The notes under the pieces: model-generated
Seen by the model: the letters and a program-made list of their open reading frames with translations, nothing else
What the model was told of the DNA's origin: nothing
Databases searched by the model: none
Shown here: in pieces, positions 33,653-44,900 of the stretch
Layout: the number at the start of each line of letters is the position of its first letter
Position numbering within the stretch: position 1 is the stretch's first letter
Made by a program: the position numbers and the translations under genes
Origin: Solanum dulcamara
Taxonomy: Eukaryota > Streptophyta > Magnoliopsida > Solanales > Solanaceae
Assembly: GCF_947179165.1 (NCBI RefSeq)
Contig: NC_077239.1
Coordinates: forward strand, 68,180,634-68,244,633
Direction of reading: 5' to 3'
DNA length: 64,000 nucleotides

Positions 33653-34230
33653 ATGGATAGGACTAGAACAACGACTAGAGGTAGAGGAAGGGAGGCACTC
33701 CCTGAGGTTGATGTTGGGACCTTAACTAGGGGTAGAGATAGAGGACAAGCTAAAGTCCATGGTCGGGGTGTGGCGGCAGGCAGAGGTCATGCCCGAGGAG
33801 CGACACCAACTAGAGGTCATGCTAGAGAGACTTCTCCTGATCCATAGATTGATGCTAGAGAGGAACAAGTCCCTCCAGAGCTTGCTACTGCACTATTGCT
33901 TCAGGCCACTTTGATGCGAGTATTGGATGCGCTCGAAGGATTTAATCAGAGTGTGAGGGCGAATGGTACACCCGAGGGTTCTTAGACTAGAGCAAGGGCT
34001 CAGACCCTAGGGCAACATCAAATTTCAGTTGTTCAGGATTCGGTGGGCCAGCCACCTGCGGGCTCTAGAGCAAATGAGGATAGAGTACAGGTAGGGGAGC
34101 CCAGAGTGCACCTGAAGTCATGTTGACTGACGACGAGCAACACCGATATGAGAGGTTTCAAAAAATGGACCCATCACAGTTTCAGGGTGGGAAGACTGAG
34201 GATGCATACGAGTTCTTGACCATGTTCGTT
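33653..34230 (+). pseudogene. Gypsy gag N-terminal fragment
   Basis: ATG at 33653 opens an Arg/Gly-rich start (MDRTRTTTRGRGREALPE...). Further plus-strand blocks (LLQATLMRVLDALEGFNQ near 33895, then in another frame QFQGGKTEDAYEFLT-like sequence near 34180) match the beginning of Solanaceae gypsy gag proteins. Stops near 33845 and 33983 and a frameshift near 34110 break it. The RT half of the element is absent. Confidence 0.78.
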
Positions 34231-34911
34231 ATTTTTCTAATGACGTATCACTACGCAAAACTAAGCATTAGAGAGACGGCTTGACCTTGATTATACTTTG
34301 GCAAAGATTGATTGAGCTTTGGTCAATTAGGCTCGGGCTTGACTCACTTAATTCGATGGCAGTCCTAGTTCGCAGGTTTGAATGGTTGTTACATGTAGTT
34401 TTATAGTGTTTCATATTATATTGGTTGTATTATATTATTTTGATGAATACAATATTTAGATAGATTGTGTTGTTGTTACGTCATTACCTAATGTTACAAA
34501 AGGTATAAACTAACAATATTATAACGAACAGTAGAAAAGGGAATAAAGTTATTATAAAATTAATAATTAAATTAAAAAAAATAAAATAGAAGAAAGAAGA
34601 AAGATAACTATTTGCAACAAATTTTAAGTAAATGAAAAATAAATCAACCATAAATAAAATTTGAAGAAACAAGAATATTTTATTGATAAAACAATATGGG
34701 TAAAATTCTGTTCCTTCCTTGATTCTTCTCTCATAAGATTTCTCCACGATTCGAGGGCATTTAGTGGCGTATTTCTCAAACTAAAAGATTTAGATTTGAT
34801 CTCTTTATTAATATTCCATGAATTTGCAGAATATTCAAGATAACTTTTTCAAGGGAATATAATACTTTTTATATAGGCATGAGTTAGGGTTTAGGATAAA
34901 GTAGACTCCAA
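34231..34911. other. Intergenic DNA, nothing recognised
   Basis: AT-rich; no open frame with similarity and no clear repeat structure. Confidence 0.5.
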
Positions 34912-35064
34912 GAAAAAAAAGGACAGCCCGGTGCACTAAAGCTCCCGCTATGCGCGGGATCCGGGGAAGGACCTGACCACAAGGGTCTATTGTACGCAGC
35001 CTTACCTTGTATTTCTGACATAGGCTATTTCCAAGGTTTGAACCCGTGACCTCCTGGTCACATG
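34912..35064 (-). mobile_element. Au-type SINE, 5'-truncated
   Basis: The minus strand begins CATGTGACCAGGAGGTCACGG, has the B box GGTTCAAACC (about 35034-35043), the conserved GGTAAGGCTGCGTACAATAG, CCTTCCCCGGATCCCGCGCA and AGTGCACCGGGCTG blocks, and ends in T residues. This is the widely distributed angiosperm Au SINE. The A-box half is missing. Confidence 0.85.
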
Positions 35065-35429
35065 AAAACCCTAACTGAAATAGGACTCGCCTTGTAGAGT
35101 CATACAAAATTTTGATGTCTACGATAACAATGTAAAATAACAATGAAAATTAACATTGTGGTAACAAGTTGTTAAAAAGCAAGTGTAGATGCGTATTGTG
35201 ATTTTCACCACGAATTCCTGATAGATGATGTTTAATTTGGTATATTTGGATTAGATTAATTTATTTTAATGGACATGCTTCAGGATGGGGTAATAGTAAT
35301 TTATTGAGTTTCTGCTGACTGTTTGACAGAATGCAGAAATATTATAGTGTAGGGAAGTAATCAAGAAAAGTTACAAAGGGAATAGTTTTTTCATTATACT
35401 TAAAAATCTGTAAGCATCACATCAAACTT
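35065..35429. other. Intergenic spacer downstream of the transporter
   Basis: AT-rich, no gene seen. Confidence 0.5.
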
Positions 35430-35763
35430 GAGCTAATAGTAAAAACATACTCATAATTGTTTAGCTCTGAACAGTTGTCATAATTATCCAGATGGAGGTG
35501 GAGTCATATACTAATATCAGAAGCTTATACACTGCATCCAATAATATGACACAAAACATACAACATATGGAACTCTAGTTGCTACAGAATCTCAGATACC
35601 TGAAACATAGAATCTCTACACTAATAGCTTGAACTAAAGAAAATATAGTACTACTGGAAACAACAGAGGTCTTATCATCCTCGCTAGAAACTTTGCAGAA
35701 TATATAAAGGAAAGAAATGAAAACTAGCAACTAATTTTACACAGGAACTATCCTGTTATCGGA
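35430..35763 (-). other. PHT1 3' untranslated region (inferred)
   Basis: About 330 bp after the stop codon, homologous to the fragment at 20610-20890. Retention of this segment in both copies suggests it belonged to the transcribed gene. No polyadenylation signal was fixed. Confidence 0.5.
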
Positions 35764-37356
35764 TTAATGATCCTCCACTTCTGCTCCTTCCTCAGCTGAG
35801 TCTTCGTTTTCCCTTGACATCTCTTCGAGTGACTTCCCCTTGGATTCTGGAACCAAGAAAGTGAAAAATGCTCCCAGAAGGTTGACCACGCCAAGGACAA
35901 TGAGTGAATTCCTCACCCCAATTCCAGCAGGATACCCTGCATCAGCCTTGGCCTTGTCTTCTGGCTGAGCCAAATACAAGAATCCAAATGCACCCACCAT
36001 TGCCCCTAACTTTCCACTTGCAGCTGATATTCCATGGCAAGTCGACCTCAATCTAGCAGGGAAAATCTCAGCAGGCACGACAAATGTAGTGGCGTTGGGT
36101 CCAAAGTTGGCAAAGAAGAAGGTCAGTGAATAGAGGACCACAAACCCGATATGGTGGCCAGGGAGAGTCCAGTGGTGGTAAGGAATGGCCAGAGCAAACA
36201 TGAACACTGTCATCATTGTGAAGCCAATCAATTGAATGGTAAACCTGCCAATCCTGTCAATGAGAAACACTGTAAACCAGTAGCCAGGCACGGTACTGCA
36301 GAGAGCGATAAGAGTTTGGGCCCGTGCAATTTTGTAAACCTCTTCAATTGCATTCATAGTCTTGGCAGCAGGAATCCATCCAATGGCACTGAAAATGTCC
36401 TTTTGGAACAAGTTTTGGCTGTAGTATGCAATGTCAAGAAGAAACCATGTGCTGGTTGTGCCAAGCAAGTGAAGTCCATGTCGACTAAGAAATTGTTTCG
36501 TGAACAAACCAAATTCATTGCCGGACTTTACAGAAGAAACTGCATGCTCTTTTTGCTCTGCCTCAATGTCAACCTGCATAACCTTTTCCATATCTGCAGT
36601 GGCCTGCTTAACATTTTTGGCTACAAGAGCAGTGTAACGAGCAGTTTCAGGCATCTTCATCCTCCAGTAGTAAGTGAGGAGGGCAGGAATTGACCCAACC
36701 ATCAATATAATCCTCCAAACGTAATCTGCTTGAGGAACCGTTGAACCAAGCGCATCCTCTTCATAGGCTGGTGCCTTGAAACAAGCCTGGAATGCAGCAG
36801 AGATAATGATGGCAAAAATACCACCTGCCAGGATCCCAAATCCTTGCATAGCGAAAACAGCAGCAATGAAGGCACCCCTCGTCTTTTTGTTAGCATATTC
36901 AGACATAATAGTTGCAGAAAGAGGGTAATCGCCACCAATTCCAAAACCAAGCCAGAAGCGAAAGAAGCAGAGGGTGGTCAAGACAGTCTTAGGCTCCCTA
37001 CCGAAAGAAAGGCCAGAAGCAATGGAACATATACACATGAGCATAAGGGTCATGCCATAGACTTTCTTCCTGCCCATTTTGTCACCAAGCCAGCCAAAGA
37101 AGAGTTGGCCAGCAAGGGTACCACAGAAGGCGACACCATTGACAGCAGCGGAGACATTGGGAGGTAGTGAACCAGGCTTTGAAGAGCCATCGACATGGTA
37201 GTAAATGCGTCCAAGCAACTTAGTGACTAGAGATATGCAGAAGAGATCGTAGGCATCAGTGAAAAATCCCATTCCAGCTATTATGATTGCTGTGAAGTGA
37301 TACCATTGTGTTTTTGCCGAATCAAGTGCATTCAAAACCTTCATATCCCCAGCCAT
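35764..37356 (-). CDS. PHT1: High-affinity inorganic phosphate transporter, PHT1 family
   Basis: An intact, intronless 530-residue coding region. PHT1 proteins are plasma-membrane H+/phosphate symporters of the major facilitator superfamily, with 12 membrane spans split by a central cytoplasmic loop; they take phosphate up from soil or mycorrhiza. Seen here: [10 protein letters not shown] (31-40, with Asp34 and Asp37), the [11 protein letters not shown] loop (91-101), the PHT1 signature beginning [14 protein letters not shown] (141-154), the hydrophilic central loop (about 235-295), Asp308 in span 7 and an acidic C-terminus with Ser514, a position phosphorylated in Arabidopsis PHT1;1. Length and start (ATG in AAGAAGAAAATGG) are normal for the family. 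The exact member cannot be named from sequence alone. It is the only intact host gene here; a broken relative lies at 20610-21162. Confidence 0.97.
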   Translation of the reverse strand: MAGDMKVLNALDSAKTQWYHFTAIIIAGMGFFTDAYDLFCISLVTKLLGRIYYHVDGSSKPGSLPPNVSAAVNGVAFCGTLAGQLFFGWLGDKMGRKKVYGMTLMLMCICSIASGLSFGREPKTVLTTLCFFRFWLGFGIGGDYPLSATIMSEYANKKTRGAFIAAVFAMQGFGILAGGIFAIIISAAFQACFKAPAYEEDALGSTVPQADYVWRIILMVGSIPALLTYYWRMKMPETARYTALVAKNVKQATADMEKVMQVDIEAEQKEHAVSSVKSGNEFGLFTKQFLSRHGLHLLGTTSTWFLLDIAYYSQNLFQKDIFSAIGWIPAAKTMNAIEEVYKIARAQTLIALCSTVPGYWFTVFLIDRIGRFTIQLIGFTMMTVFMFALAIPYHHWTLPGHHIGFVVLYSLTFFFANFGPNATTFVVPAEIFPARLRSTCHGISAASGKLGAMVGAFGFLYLAQPEDKAKADAGYPAGIGVRNSLIVLGVVNLLGAFFTFLVPESKGKSLEEMSRENEDSAEEGAEVEDH

Positions 37357-37696
37357 TTTCTTCTTTTCCTTAACTCACCTCTTATCTGTAAATCAAAACA
37401 ATATTCAACATGTAAGGCGCTAGCTAATCCAATTTTTAATCAAGACACTGGTGGAACTTGTAGACGGTCTCTGCCAAAAGAGCAGCATTACCAATTCAAA
37501 ACAGCAAACACTTATTGTAACCCAAACCCAAAAAGAAAAGGAATAGCTTACTCTAATTAACGGGGCAATCAATATGAACCAGAAAACAAAAGGTGAAATG
37601 CAAGATCATGCATATATTTTGCCAAGAAATTCAATAGGATCTGGCACAAAATTGTTGCAAACAAAAAATCCTTTTAAGTGTCAAAATTAGCTCATG

Positions 37697-37698
<2 letters not shown>

Positions 37699-37738
<40 letters not shown>
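37699..37738. repeat. (TA)n microsatellite in the inferred PHT1 leader intron
   Basis: About 20 TA units in a row; likely length-polymorphic. Confidence 0.9.
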
Positions 37739-37739
<1 letters not shown>

Positions 37740-37898
37740 CACTCCCAATAAACCAACGACTCACTCTTCTTAAACAACCTATATCGCATGCTCGCTTAAT
37801 TAGTCATCAAATGATGTTTTTCCTGTATTCCTCCTAATTATAAGAGCAAAACTATTAAGTAGTCACCTAACCACACCATTAGTTAATTTTGGAATGCA

Positions 37899-37906
37899 GC
37901 ATATCC
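37899..37906. promoter_or_regulatory. P1BS match (GCATATCC)
   Basis: Fits GNATATNC, the palindromic binding site of the phosphate-starvation regulator PHR1. It lies within the inferred leader intron. Confidence 0.5.
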
Positions 37907-38009
37907 CCCGCGCCACCAAAATCACAAAATTACCCAGCCTCCTCACCACCCTTCACGTCCAAAAATAAAACAATCGATGTGATTCCCAAACAAAATTTTA
38001 ATTCAGTAC

Positions 38010-38017
38010 GTATATCC
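38010..38017. promoter_or_regulatory. P1BS match (GTATATCC)
   Basis: Fits GNATATNC; 104 bp downstream of the TATA-proximal start region, within the inferred leader intron. Confidence 0.5.
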
Positions 38018-38262
38018 TAGATGAAAATTATACTAATTAATAAGAAATCAAACTATATATAATGAAGAATCATGGCACGTTTATAATCAAAGTTGCAAGA
38101 TATCGCCATTCTTCATTCTCTTGCATGCAAATAAAACAAATCTTTACAGACTCTAAGGCATATAGATATATAAAAGAAAGCATAAAAACACACCTGCTGA
38201 TAGATGGGAGAAAGAGAAGAGAAAAAGGGTTTAGGATGGGTTGAAGAGATATGTAGGAGTAG

Positions 38263-38270
38263 TATTTATA
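38263..38270 (-). promoter_or_regulatory. PHT1 TATA box
   Basis: TATAAATA on the minus strand, about 30 bp before a pyrimidine-rich leader (38235-38195). Transcription would start near 38235. Confidence 0.65.
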
Positions 38271-38295
38271 TTAAAACACCTGAGAATCTTCACTA

Positions 38296-38303
38296 GTATA
38301 TTC
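38296..38303. promoter_or_regulatory. P1BS match (GTATATTC) next to the TATA box
   Basis: Fits GNATATNC and lies 26 bp upstream of the TATA box, the position expected of a functional PHR1 site. Confidence 0.65.
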
Positions 38304-38309
38304 CTTCCC

Positions 38310-39371
38310 ACTCTTTTAGGAGTCTTATTTTTGTTTCCTCCTAAATATAGGAAAACCATTACATTATTCACATATTCTCCGTACAGGAATACGTAAAAAT
38401 AGTAAAATAATGAAATGTCCAAAAAATGTTTTTTGTAAATACAAAATCCTACGTATACCCCTTTAAAACTTCACTAATTTAAAAAATGTCATGGTATCCC
38501 TTAACTATGCATATTTATAGGTCGCCCAACTGGATAAATACCTATTTTACCCTCTAAATTATCAACCTTTGTCGAGTTTTACTTTTTAAAATATTATGAT
38601 ATATTTTTTTTCTTTTTATTCTGTAGTATGGACTTAACTATTGAATAAATAAATCTTATTTATTTCGTAAAAAGTGAAAAATATATATTTTCAAGCATAT
38701 ATGTGGTGTAATAATAAAATACTTGAACATCTTTTGCAATCATATATAATGTACATTGTAGAATGTACCTCTATTTTAAATAATTCTTTGGTTTGTATTA
38801 CATGCATTGAATAAATGTTTTAATTAAGAAATAAATAAATCTCTTTCATCTCAATTGTGTTGAAATTTTTTGAGTTTTTATTGTTATTAATTACTGATAT
38901 GAACATTATTCAAATTAATATTATATTATGCTCAATTATTTTACTATTACACCTTTATATATGCTTGAGTTTTTCTTCATTTTTTACTTTACAAATAAGC
39001 TTTCCCCCCCCCCCCCCCTATTGTTAAGTCCATAATATATATTAAAAAGAAATCGTAATATAGTTTTAAAACGACAAAGATTGATAATATAGAAGCTAAA
39101 ATAGGTATTTGGTAGGTTGTGACCTTTTGAGTGATAATATGCAAAGTTGGTAATTGTTATGTTAAAAACCGTTTTTTTTTTAATTTTTAATTTTAATAGA
39201 TAATTTTAGATAGTTGAGTGATTATTTGAGTAATGGACTCATAATCGGGGATGAACTGGTGTCAACTACTGACATTGATTTAGAAATGGAAAATTTGTTT
39301 TACTTTCTACATATGATTCGAGTAGATCATTTATACTTATCAAGAACATATCAATGACAAATACAAAATTA
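38310..39371. other. Intergenic AT-rich DNA upstream of the transporter
   Basis: No gene. Contains a run of 16 C residues (about 39003-39019) in otherwise AT-rich sequence. Confidence 0.6.
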
Positions 39372-41078
39372 CGATCATATCCACATGAACTAGTATTCCT
39401 TTTGTCCTTTTTATCTGTTGTTTAAGTCAACAATATTTGATCAAAAATACGAATTTGATAGTTTGAAAAATCAAAAAAGTATTTAATGTTGTTTATTTTT
39501 AATTTCATCCTTACTACTCAGAGAAGGTATATGGTCTTTAATTATTTTTTAATAAAGATTATTGATTACATAGATCTTATATAAATGATTCATATCCACC
39601 GGAGTTGTGGTACTCCCGTTGTCCTTTTTATCTATCGTTTTAGTCAACAAGATTTGATAAAAAAATATTTATATTTTAGTTTGAAAAATCAATAAGCTAG
39701 TATTTGATGCTGTTAATTCCAATTTCATCCTTACTATTTCGAGAAGGTATATGATCTTTAATTACTTAATTTAGAAAAGATTAATGGTCACATAGATCTT
39801 ATAAAATGACTTATATACACCAGAGTTGGAACTCTTTTCATTATTTTTATCTCTCGTTTTAATCAAGAAGATTTGGTCAAAAATACATATTTATTAGTTT
39901 GAATTAAAAATCAAGAAAGTATTTGATGTTGTTTATTCCAATTTTATCCTTACTAATCTGAGAAGGTATCTGATTTTTAATTACTTAATTTAATAAAGAT
40001 CATTAGTTACATAGTGTAAACAACAGATTTTCGAGCCGATAAAAATAAATAATCAAGACACAAAAATTGGAGCAACAAAATGTAGTATTTGATTTCAATA
40101 TGTAGTGAGTGTTACATTCTCTATGAATCCTCTGATTTTTCTTTTTAAATATATATTCAAAGGTCTTTGAGCTTGATATTGAATTTGATGCACTTGAGCT
40201 TGAATATGATGAAATTGATCTTTATTTGTACTTGAATCCAAGGGCTTGAAGCTTGACCTTGAATCTTGATGAATTTGTCCTTGATTTGTACTTGAATTCA
40301 AGGGCCTTGAAACTTGTTCTTGAATGTTGCTTAATTTGATTTTGACTTGTACTTGAATCCAAGGGCCTGAAGCTTGATCTTGAATTTGGTGGTCTTGATC
40401 TTGACTTGTATTTGAATTTGATGGGTTTGATCTCGACTTGTTCTTGAATTCAAGGGCTTTTGAGCTTTTTCTGAATTTGACGGTCTTGATCTTGAGTTGT
40501 ATCTTGAATTTGAGTTCTTTGAGTGCTTGAACTTGTAAAGAATTTGTAGCCTTTGATCCACGAGCTCTCTTCGTGCTTCTTATTCTTCAAAAAATCCCCC
40601 CTTTAAGAATAATGAGGACCCCTATTTATAGTTGTAGGGAGTGGTGACACGTGTCATGATTCTAATGGTTCATTTAATTTGAATTGAATTATCTCATTAC
40701 TCTAACACATGGCATGATTCTAGTGACTCTTTTAATTTGACTTGAATTGCCACATTATTTAGACTATTTGTTTTTGAATTAAATATAATCCATATTAATT
40801 TACGGATTTAAATCCAATAAAATTTTAATACTTACGCATAGATCTTCTTATATAATGATTTATATCCATAGGAGTTAGACTCCTTTCGTCCTTTTTATCT
40901 GTTGTTTTTAGTCAACAAGGTTTGGTCAAAAATACGTATTTGCTAGTTTGAAAAATCAAGAAAGTATTTAATGTTGTTTCTTCCGATTTCATCCTTACTA
41001 CTCTCAGAAGGTATATGGTCGTTAATTCCTAACTTAACAAAGAGTATTGGTCACATAAATCCTATAAACATGACTTTT
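39372..41078. repeat. Tandem repeat of about 220 bp, four copies, interrupted
   Basis: The unit runs from ACTCC.TT.GTCCTTTTTATCT through AGTCAACAAGATTTG, TAGTTTGAAAAATCAA, TTGATGTTGTT, TTTCATCCTTACTA and GAGAAGGTAT to ACATAGATCTTATA. Copies begin near 39392, 39611, 39831 and 40878. The spacing becomes regular (218-222 bp) once the solo LTR and its duplication are discounted. Confidence 0.85.
40017..40836 (-). mobile_element. Solo LTR (820 bp) with CATAG duplication
   Basis: Flanked by CATAG (40012-40016 and 40837-40841) and splits the tandem repeat. Minus-strand termini are CGTAAGTATT (TG start with the first base changed) and ...TTGTTTACA. A minus-strand CTATAAATAGGGG (about 40617-40629) is a strong TATA box. 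The 3' half holds a CTTGATCTTGAATTTG-like minisatellite (40160-40545). Family not identified. Confidence 0.78.
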
Positions 41079-41457
41079 TTTCATTAGTTTCGAAAGTTAT
41101 GTTGGTTAGATAATTTGCTAATGAATTCCTTCTCTAAATGTATGTTTAGCTTTTGCTTATAGTTATAGCATTATCTATTTGATTTGATCCATTGTGTCTA
41201 CTACTTCCCATGGTACTTCCAAACATATGATGTTTTGGAGTACCAAATGTCTGTCTCTGTGGCAACTTGTTGTAAACCATGTGCATAGCACTAATTCATA
41301 ACTTCCTTAATTGTTGTAGTTGCTGCAATCATGTTGATCTCTTCTCCTATTTTTCTTTCTTGAGCATAGATCATGTCCCCTCAGTTGTTTCTTAGGCTAA
41401 AGCATAAGAGCTCCTCCATGGATTCCCTTGACTTACTACAACCATTTGGATGATCCG
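41079..41457. other. Intergenic DNA, nothing recognised
   Basis: No convincing coding similarity; it may be an old element fragment. Confidence 0.4.
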
Positions 41458-42195
41458 TGACGAAACCTGTACCACCTAACTATTTCAAGAATCAGGTTCT
41501 TGAACTAGTGACACTAACGTAAACAGTAAGAACAAGACACAAAATTTATTGTGGAAAACTTTCTTGCTCAAGGGAAGAAAAACCACAACCTACACCTCGT
41601 AGGATTTCCACCAAATTTCACTAACTTTCAAAGAACAGTTTAGATTACAACTCAATAATCAACGAACTAACTCAAACTCCTAACTCTAACTATTAACTAT
41701 AATCGCAACTCAAACTTTCCAAGAAGTCAAACCCACTTCTTGTTACAAGCCTCACTTTCTACCTTAGAAAATTATAACTCAATAATATTCCTAAGAAGAG
41801 TTCAAACACATGAATTAACTTTCAGAAAGAAAACCTAACTCTAGTTCTTCTTTCTTTAATGTTTTGCTCTTGAACTGCTGCTTTGACTCTTGCTTGACAA
41901 AAACTCTCGATATTAGATTGCCAAAAGCCAAACCCCCCTTTGTGCGACCTTTTCCTTTTATAACATTGGTTTTTGAAGACCTAGTTGAGTTCTATAAGGA
42001 AAATACAACTTTTTATTGCTTTTCCTTATAAGAGTCTTAATTGTGCCGTCTTTCCTTATTTCTGCATTTTTGACTTATACAAGGATTTGTCTAGTTTTTT
42101 CGCGTCTGCCTACTGCACCATCTAGAGAGTGAACCAGGTTCTCATAATCTGATTCTCAATTTTCATTATCAAAACCTTCTTGAATGGTGTCAACA
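41458..42195 (-). repeat. Copia-C 3' LTR (738 bp)
   Basis: Plus-strand edges TGACGAAACCTGTACC and ...GGTGTCAACA. It holds the GAAACCTG.ACCACC and TCAAGAA.CAGGTTCTTGAAC blocks seen in the partner LTR. Confidence 0.9.
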
Positions 42196-42210
42196 AATTC
42201 CCCCCCTTTT
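42196..42210 (-). other. Copia-C polypurine tract
   Basis: AAAAGGGGGGGAATT on the minus strand, directly before the 3' LTR. Confidence 0.88.
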
Positions 42211-42598
42211 GATGATGACAAACTTTGTACTTTTTGGACCTGCACATATGTGAAGCATAAAAACCAACAAAAACCAACTTCCTTCTTTTGACATCTTAAA
42301 AAGAAGAGTATGTGAGAAAGGCATAAAGAAAATAATGTGAATATACTGAATCAGATCCATAAATGGCAACACAAGCACCTGTGTGAGAAAACACAAAATG
42401 CTCATAATCTGAGGATATTAGCCATCCAAACAATGACAGATAGCAAAAAAGAGAACACAAAGCAACAGATTCATAGCACGTAGAAAGATAGCACAACATT
42501 TAAGCCCAGAAGGACACCAATATAGTCTGTACAAAGAAAAACCAATAAAAATACAGTTTTCACAACCCAACAAGGGTATAATGAACATGCTACGAAGG

Positions 42599-44346
42599 CT
42601 ATGAGGGAGAAGTAGATGAGGAAGGGGAGATAGCGATAAGGAGAAGCAACTTGTCCATACGAGTAGTGTTTTCCTGTTGCTGCCTAATCAGTTGGTCCTC
42701 TAGAGCAACCACTTCCCTTTGTGCATCAGCAAGGTCAACCCTCATAGTGTTCACCTCAGCTTGCAGAGCATTGTTCTGATCTTGAGCAGCATTAAGAAAG
42801 GCCATAGCTGAGCAAATGGACCAACCACCGTTGGACCAGGTGCGGGAGCAGAAGTGGCAACTGGCAGGCAATCACACTCTATAAGAGTGGTTCTATCAAT
42901 CATGTCCTTCTTCGTGGCCCTACGACCTTCACCTAGAGGCACATTGAAGGCATGAAATACAAGAGTGAGCAGATTCCCATAGGCTAACAGGTGAGGACCA
43001 GGTTTAGGATCAACCACCCTTGCCATGTGAGAAATCATGATAACAGGCCAGCTTATGCGATCATCCAGATCAAGAGCATTGGCCAACCCCATGTCCCTAA
43101 ATGTGGCTTCATGCCTTTTCTCTCCACGAGGAACCATCTCCTTGTGCACTAATTCAAACAACAACTTGTGGAATGGTGTCATTCCACCCTTCATCACTTT
43201 TCTAGGCCAGACATAAACCCTTTCTTGTGTGAACTTGGATGTGAGTATGGAATTTTCATCCTTAGTCTAAACATATTTAGTTATTCCAACAGTAGGAATT
43301 TGCAAAATTTCTCCAATTCGATGTAAATCAAAGAAAATCTCAACCCCATAAACCCTAGAACTAACCACATTATCCTCCAAGACCATCAGATTGGTATAGA
43401 AATCAACCACTTCAGACTCATGAACAACTAAAGGATTATCCAGAAAGAGATTCCCCAATCCTGGAAGTTTAAACACCTCATCAACTGTTAAACCATAGAA
43501 AACTCCCTAACCTCCGAATCAATACTCCTTCCCCTAAGAACAACTTTAGACCCAAAATACAACTTCTTCCCATAGCAAGAAATATTTCTAGATTTTTGTT
43601 AGGCTTTACACCGAAAGTGGTGGGTTCATGGCGTACAACTTCAGGGAGGTCATTAGAGCTATATTCAAGGTCAACAGGGGGGATGCAGGATGTAAGGGAG
43701 ACTTACCACAAGTTCGTGGCTGTTTGCGACTGGATTCAGTGGTTGCCTCCACATCATCTTTCCTTTGGCTATAAGTAAATGGAGTGCGGGTCCCAACCCT
43801 TTTAACCACAATATATTTCTTGGGTCTTTTGGGTCTAGATTAGCGAAGCTGAGTTAGGGAAATATCATCATTCAATGTGGAATGGGGATGAGATAGTGTA
43901 TGAGATGAAGAGGGTGGAGAATGGGGTGCTATAGGACGTGTAAGAGATACATTAGAGGTTGCAATAGGAGAAAGATGGATGGATGAAGAATTAGATTTTT
44001 TAGGGGTTGGTGGAGATGATGAAGGGGTGAAGGGTTGAGTAGTGGAAGGGTTGAATAAGGGATTAGGGTTTTCATTGGGAGGCGGTGAAGGTGAAAGAGA
44101 GAAGTATTCCAGGGTGGTGTGTGGTAGAGAAGGAGATGAAGGAGTTTGAGCAGGGGAAGGCAGTGGCGTGTGAGTCAACAATTTTGGGTGATATTTCCCC
44201 TAAGAAGATGCCGCTAGTGATTCCCCTCGAGATAATATGGGGTCCTCATCATCGGAGTAATCAACAAGGGTTGAAATGAGGAAAGGTATGGTGTGTGAAG
44301 GGGTCAAGTCTGGGTGGTTTATCGATGGAGAAGTTGTAACTTCCAT
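42599..44346 (-). pseudogene. Copia-C extra ORF after RNase H (PF20167-like, proline-rich N-terminus, coiled-coil C-terminus)
   Basis: About 580 codons in the sense direction, between RNase H and the 3' LTR. From the ATG at 44346 one frame is kept down to about 42760 apart from scattered stops and a local frameshift pair near 43600-43480. N-terminus: Ser/Pro-rich (44180-43850). Middle: VREF-like, DNPLVVHESEVVDFYTNL, GVEIFFDLHRIGEIL, FHKLLFELVHKEMVPRG and LLTLVFHAFNVPLGEG, resembling the 'putative plant transposon protein' domain family (assignment by eye). C-terminus: QDQNNALQAEVNTMRVDLAD-type heptads, a coiled coil. SIRE elements are known to carry a 3' extra (env-like) ORF; I see no signal peptide or membrane span, so function is unknown. 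Confidence 0.72.
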
Positions 44347-44900
44347 GGATGTAGTTGAGGCGTAGTGGTGGAGAAGAGAGTTTTGTGGGTAGGGAGGTTT
44401 AAGAGTGATGGGAACTGATAATGATGGGATCTATGTGTGATTTGATGGGAACTGATAATAGTTTGACAAGTGATTTAGAGGGTGAGGTGGCGGTTAAGAT
44501 CTCGAGATCTGTGTGTAGGTTATTTAAAATTTAGAGAGGAAATATGAATTTCTCGCTTATTTGATATGGAGAGTACAAGTAAGGGGACCAGGTTTAGTTA
44601 AATATGTGAATCATGTATTTAAGAGGTGTCGCAGTAGTAAAGACTAGAAGGATAAGTGCATACCTGTTAAGGGAAGGACTTGGTTCATATGTGCAGTCAA
44701 TTTGCTTCTCCGCCTTATTATAGGAAACTAAGGGTAATGTCATCAAACTTGAGCTGTAGTGTTCCTCTGAAGATGAGTGTGTACCTGTACGATATAGTAC
44801 AAAGATGAGTCAGTAAGTCACATTATCTATAATACCAAATCACTACTTATCAATTGATCTGCCGAGAAAGAGAGAAGATGGTTAATTGGACTGGTAAATG
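44347..44900 (-). other. Copia-C spacer between RNase H and the extra ORF
   Basis: About 550 bp without a recognisable frame; it may hold splice signals or a leader for the extra ORF. Confidence 0.5.

Larger units (their letters stand above)
31073..34230 (+). mobile_element. Ty3/gypsy element, 5' part only
   Basis: LTR (31073-33451), primer site (33456-33470), leader, and the first part of gag. The sequence leaves gag similarity at about 34230; no protease, RT or integrase follows, so the element is truncated. A SINE is inserted in the LTR. Confidence 0.82.
37386..38193 (-). other. PHT1 5'-leader intron (inferred)
   Basis: On the minus strand CAG|GTGTGTTTTT (donor at 38193) follows a pyrimidine-rich leader, and TTGATTTACAG (acceptor, ending 37386) lies 29 bp before the ATG, giving an intron of about 808 bp. 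A second possible acceptor, CTCTTTTGGCAG near 37475, is conserved in the pseudogene at 20975. Leader introns are known in PHT1 genes. Splicing is inferred, not observed. Confidence 0.55.

Noticed and set aside
33653..33847. Arg/Gly-rich 64-residue ORF as a possible RNA-binding RGG protein
   Set aside because: It follows a gypsy LTR and primer site at the usual distance and continues, after a stop, into gag-like sequence.
36151..36693. 180-codon open frame on the plus strand opposite the transporter
   Set aside because: It is antisense to a conserved PHT1 coding region, has no recognisable domain and follows codon-position bias of the real gene.
35764..37356. Assigning the transporter to a named member (PT1, PT2, PT4, PT7)
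   Set aside because: Family membership is certain, but the members are too similar to separate by eye without an alignment.
43840..44181. Proline-rich ORF as an extensin or arabinogalactan protein
   Set aside because: No signal peptide or SPPPP repeats; it is in frame with the rest of the extra ORF of Copia-C and lies inside that element.
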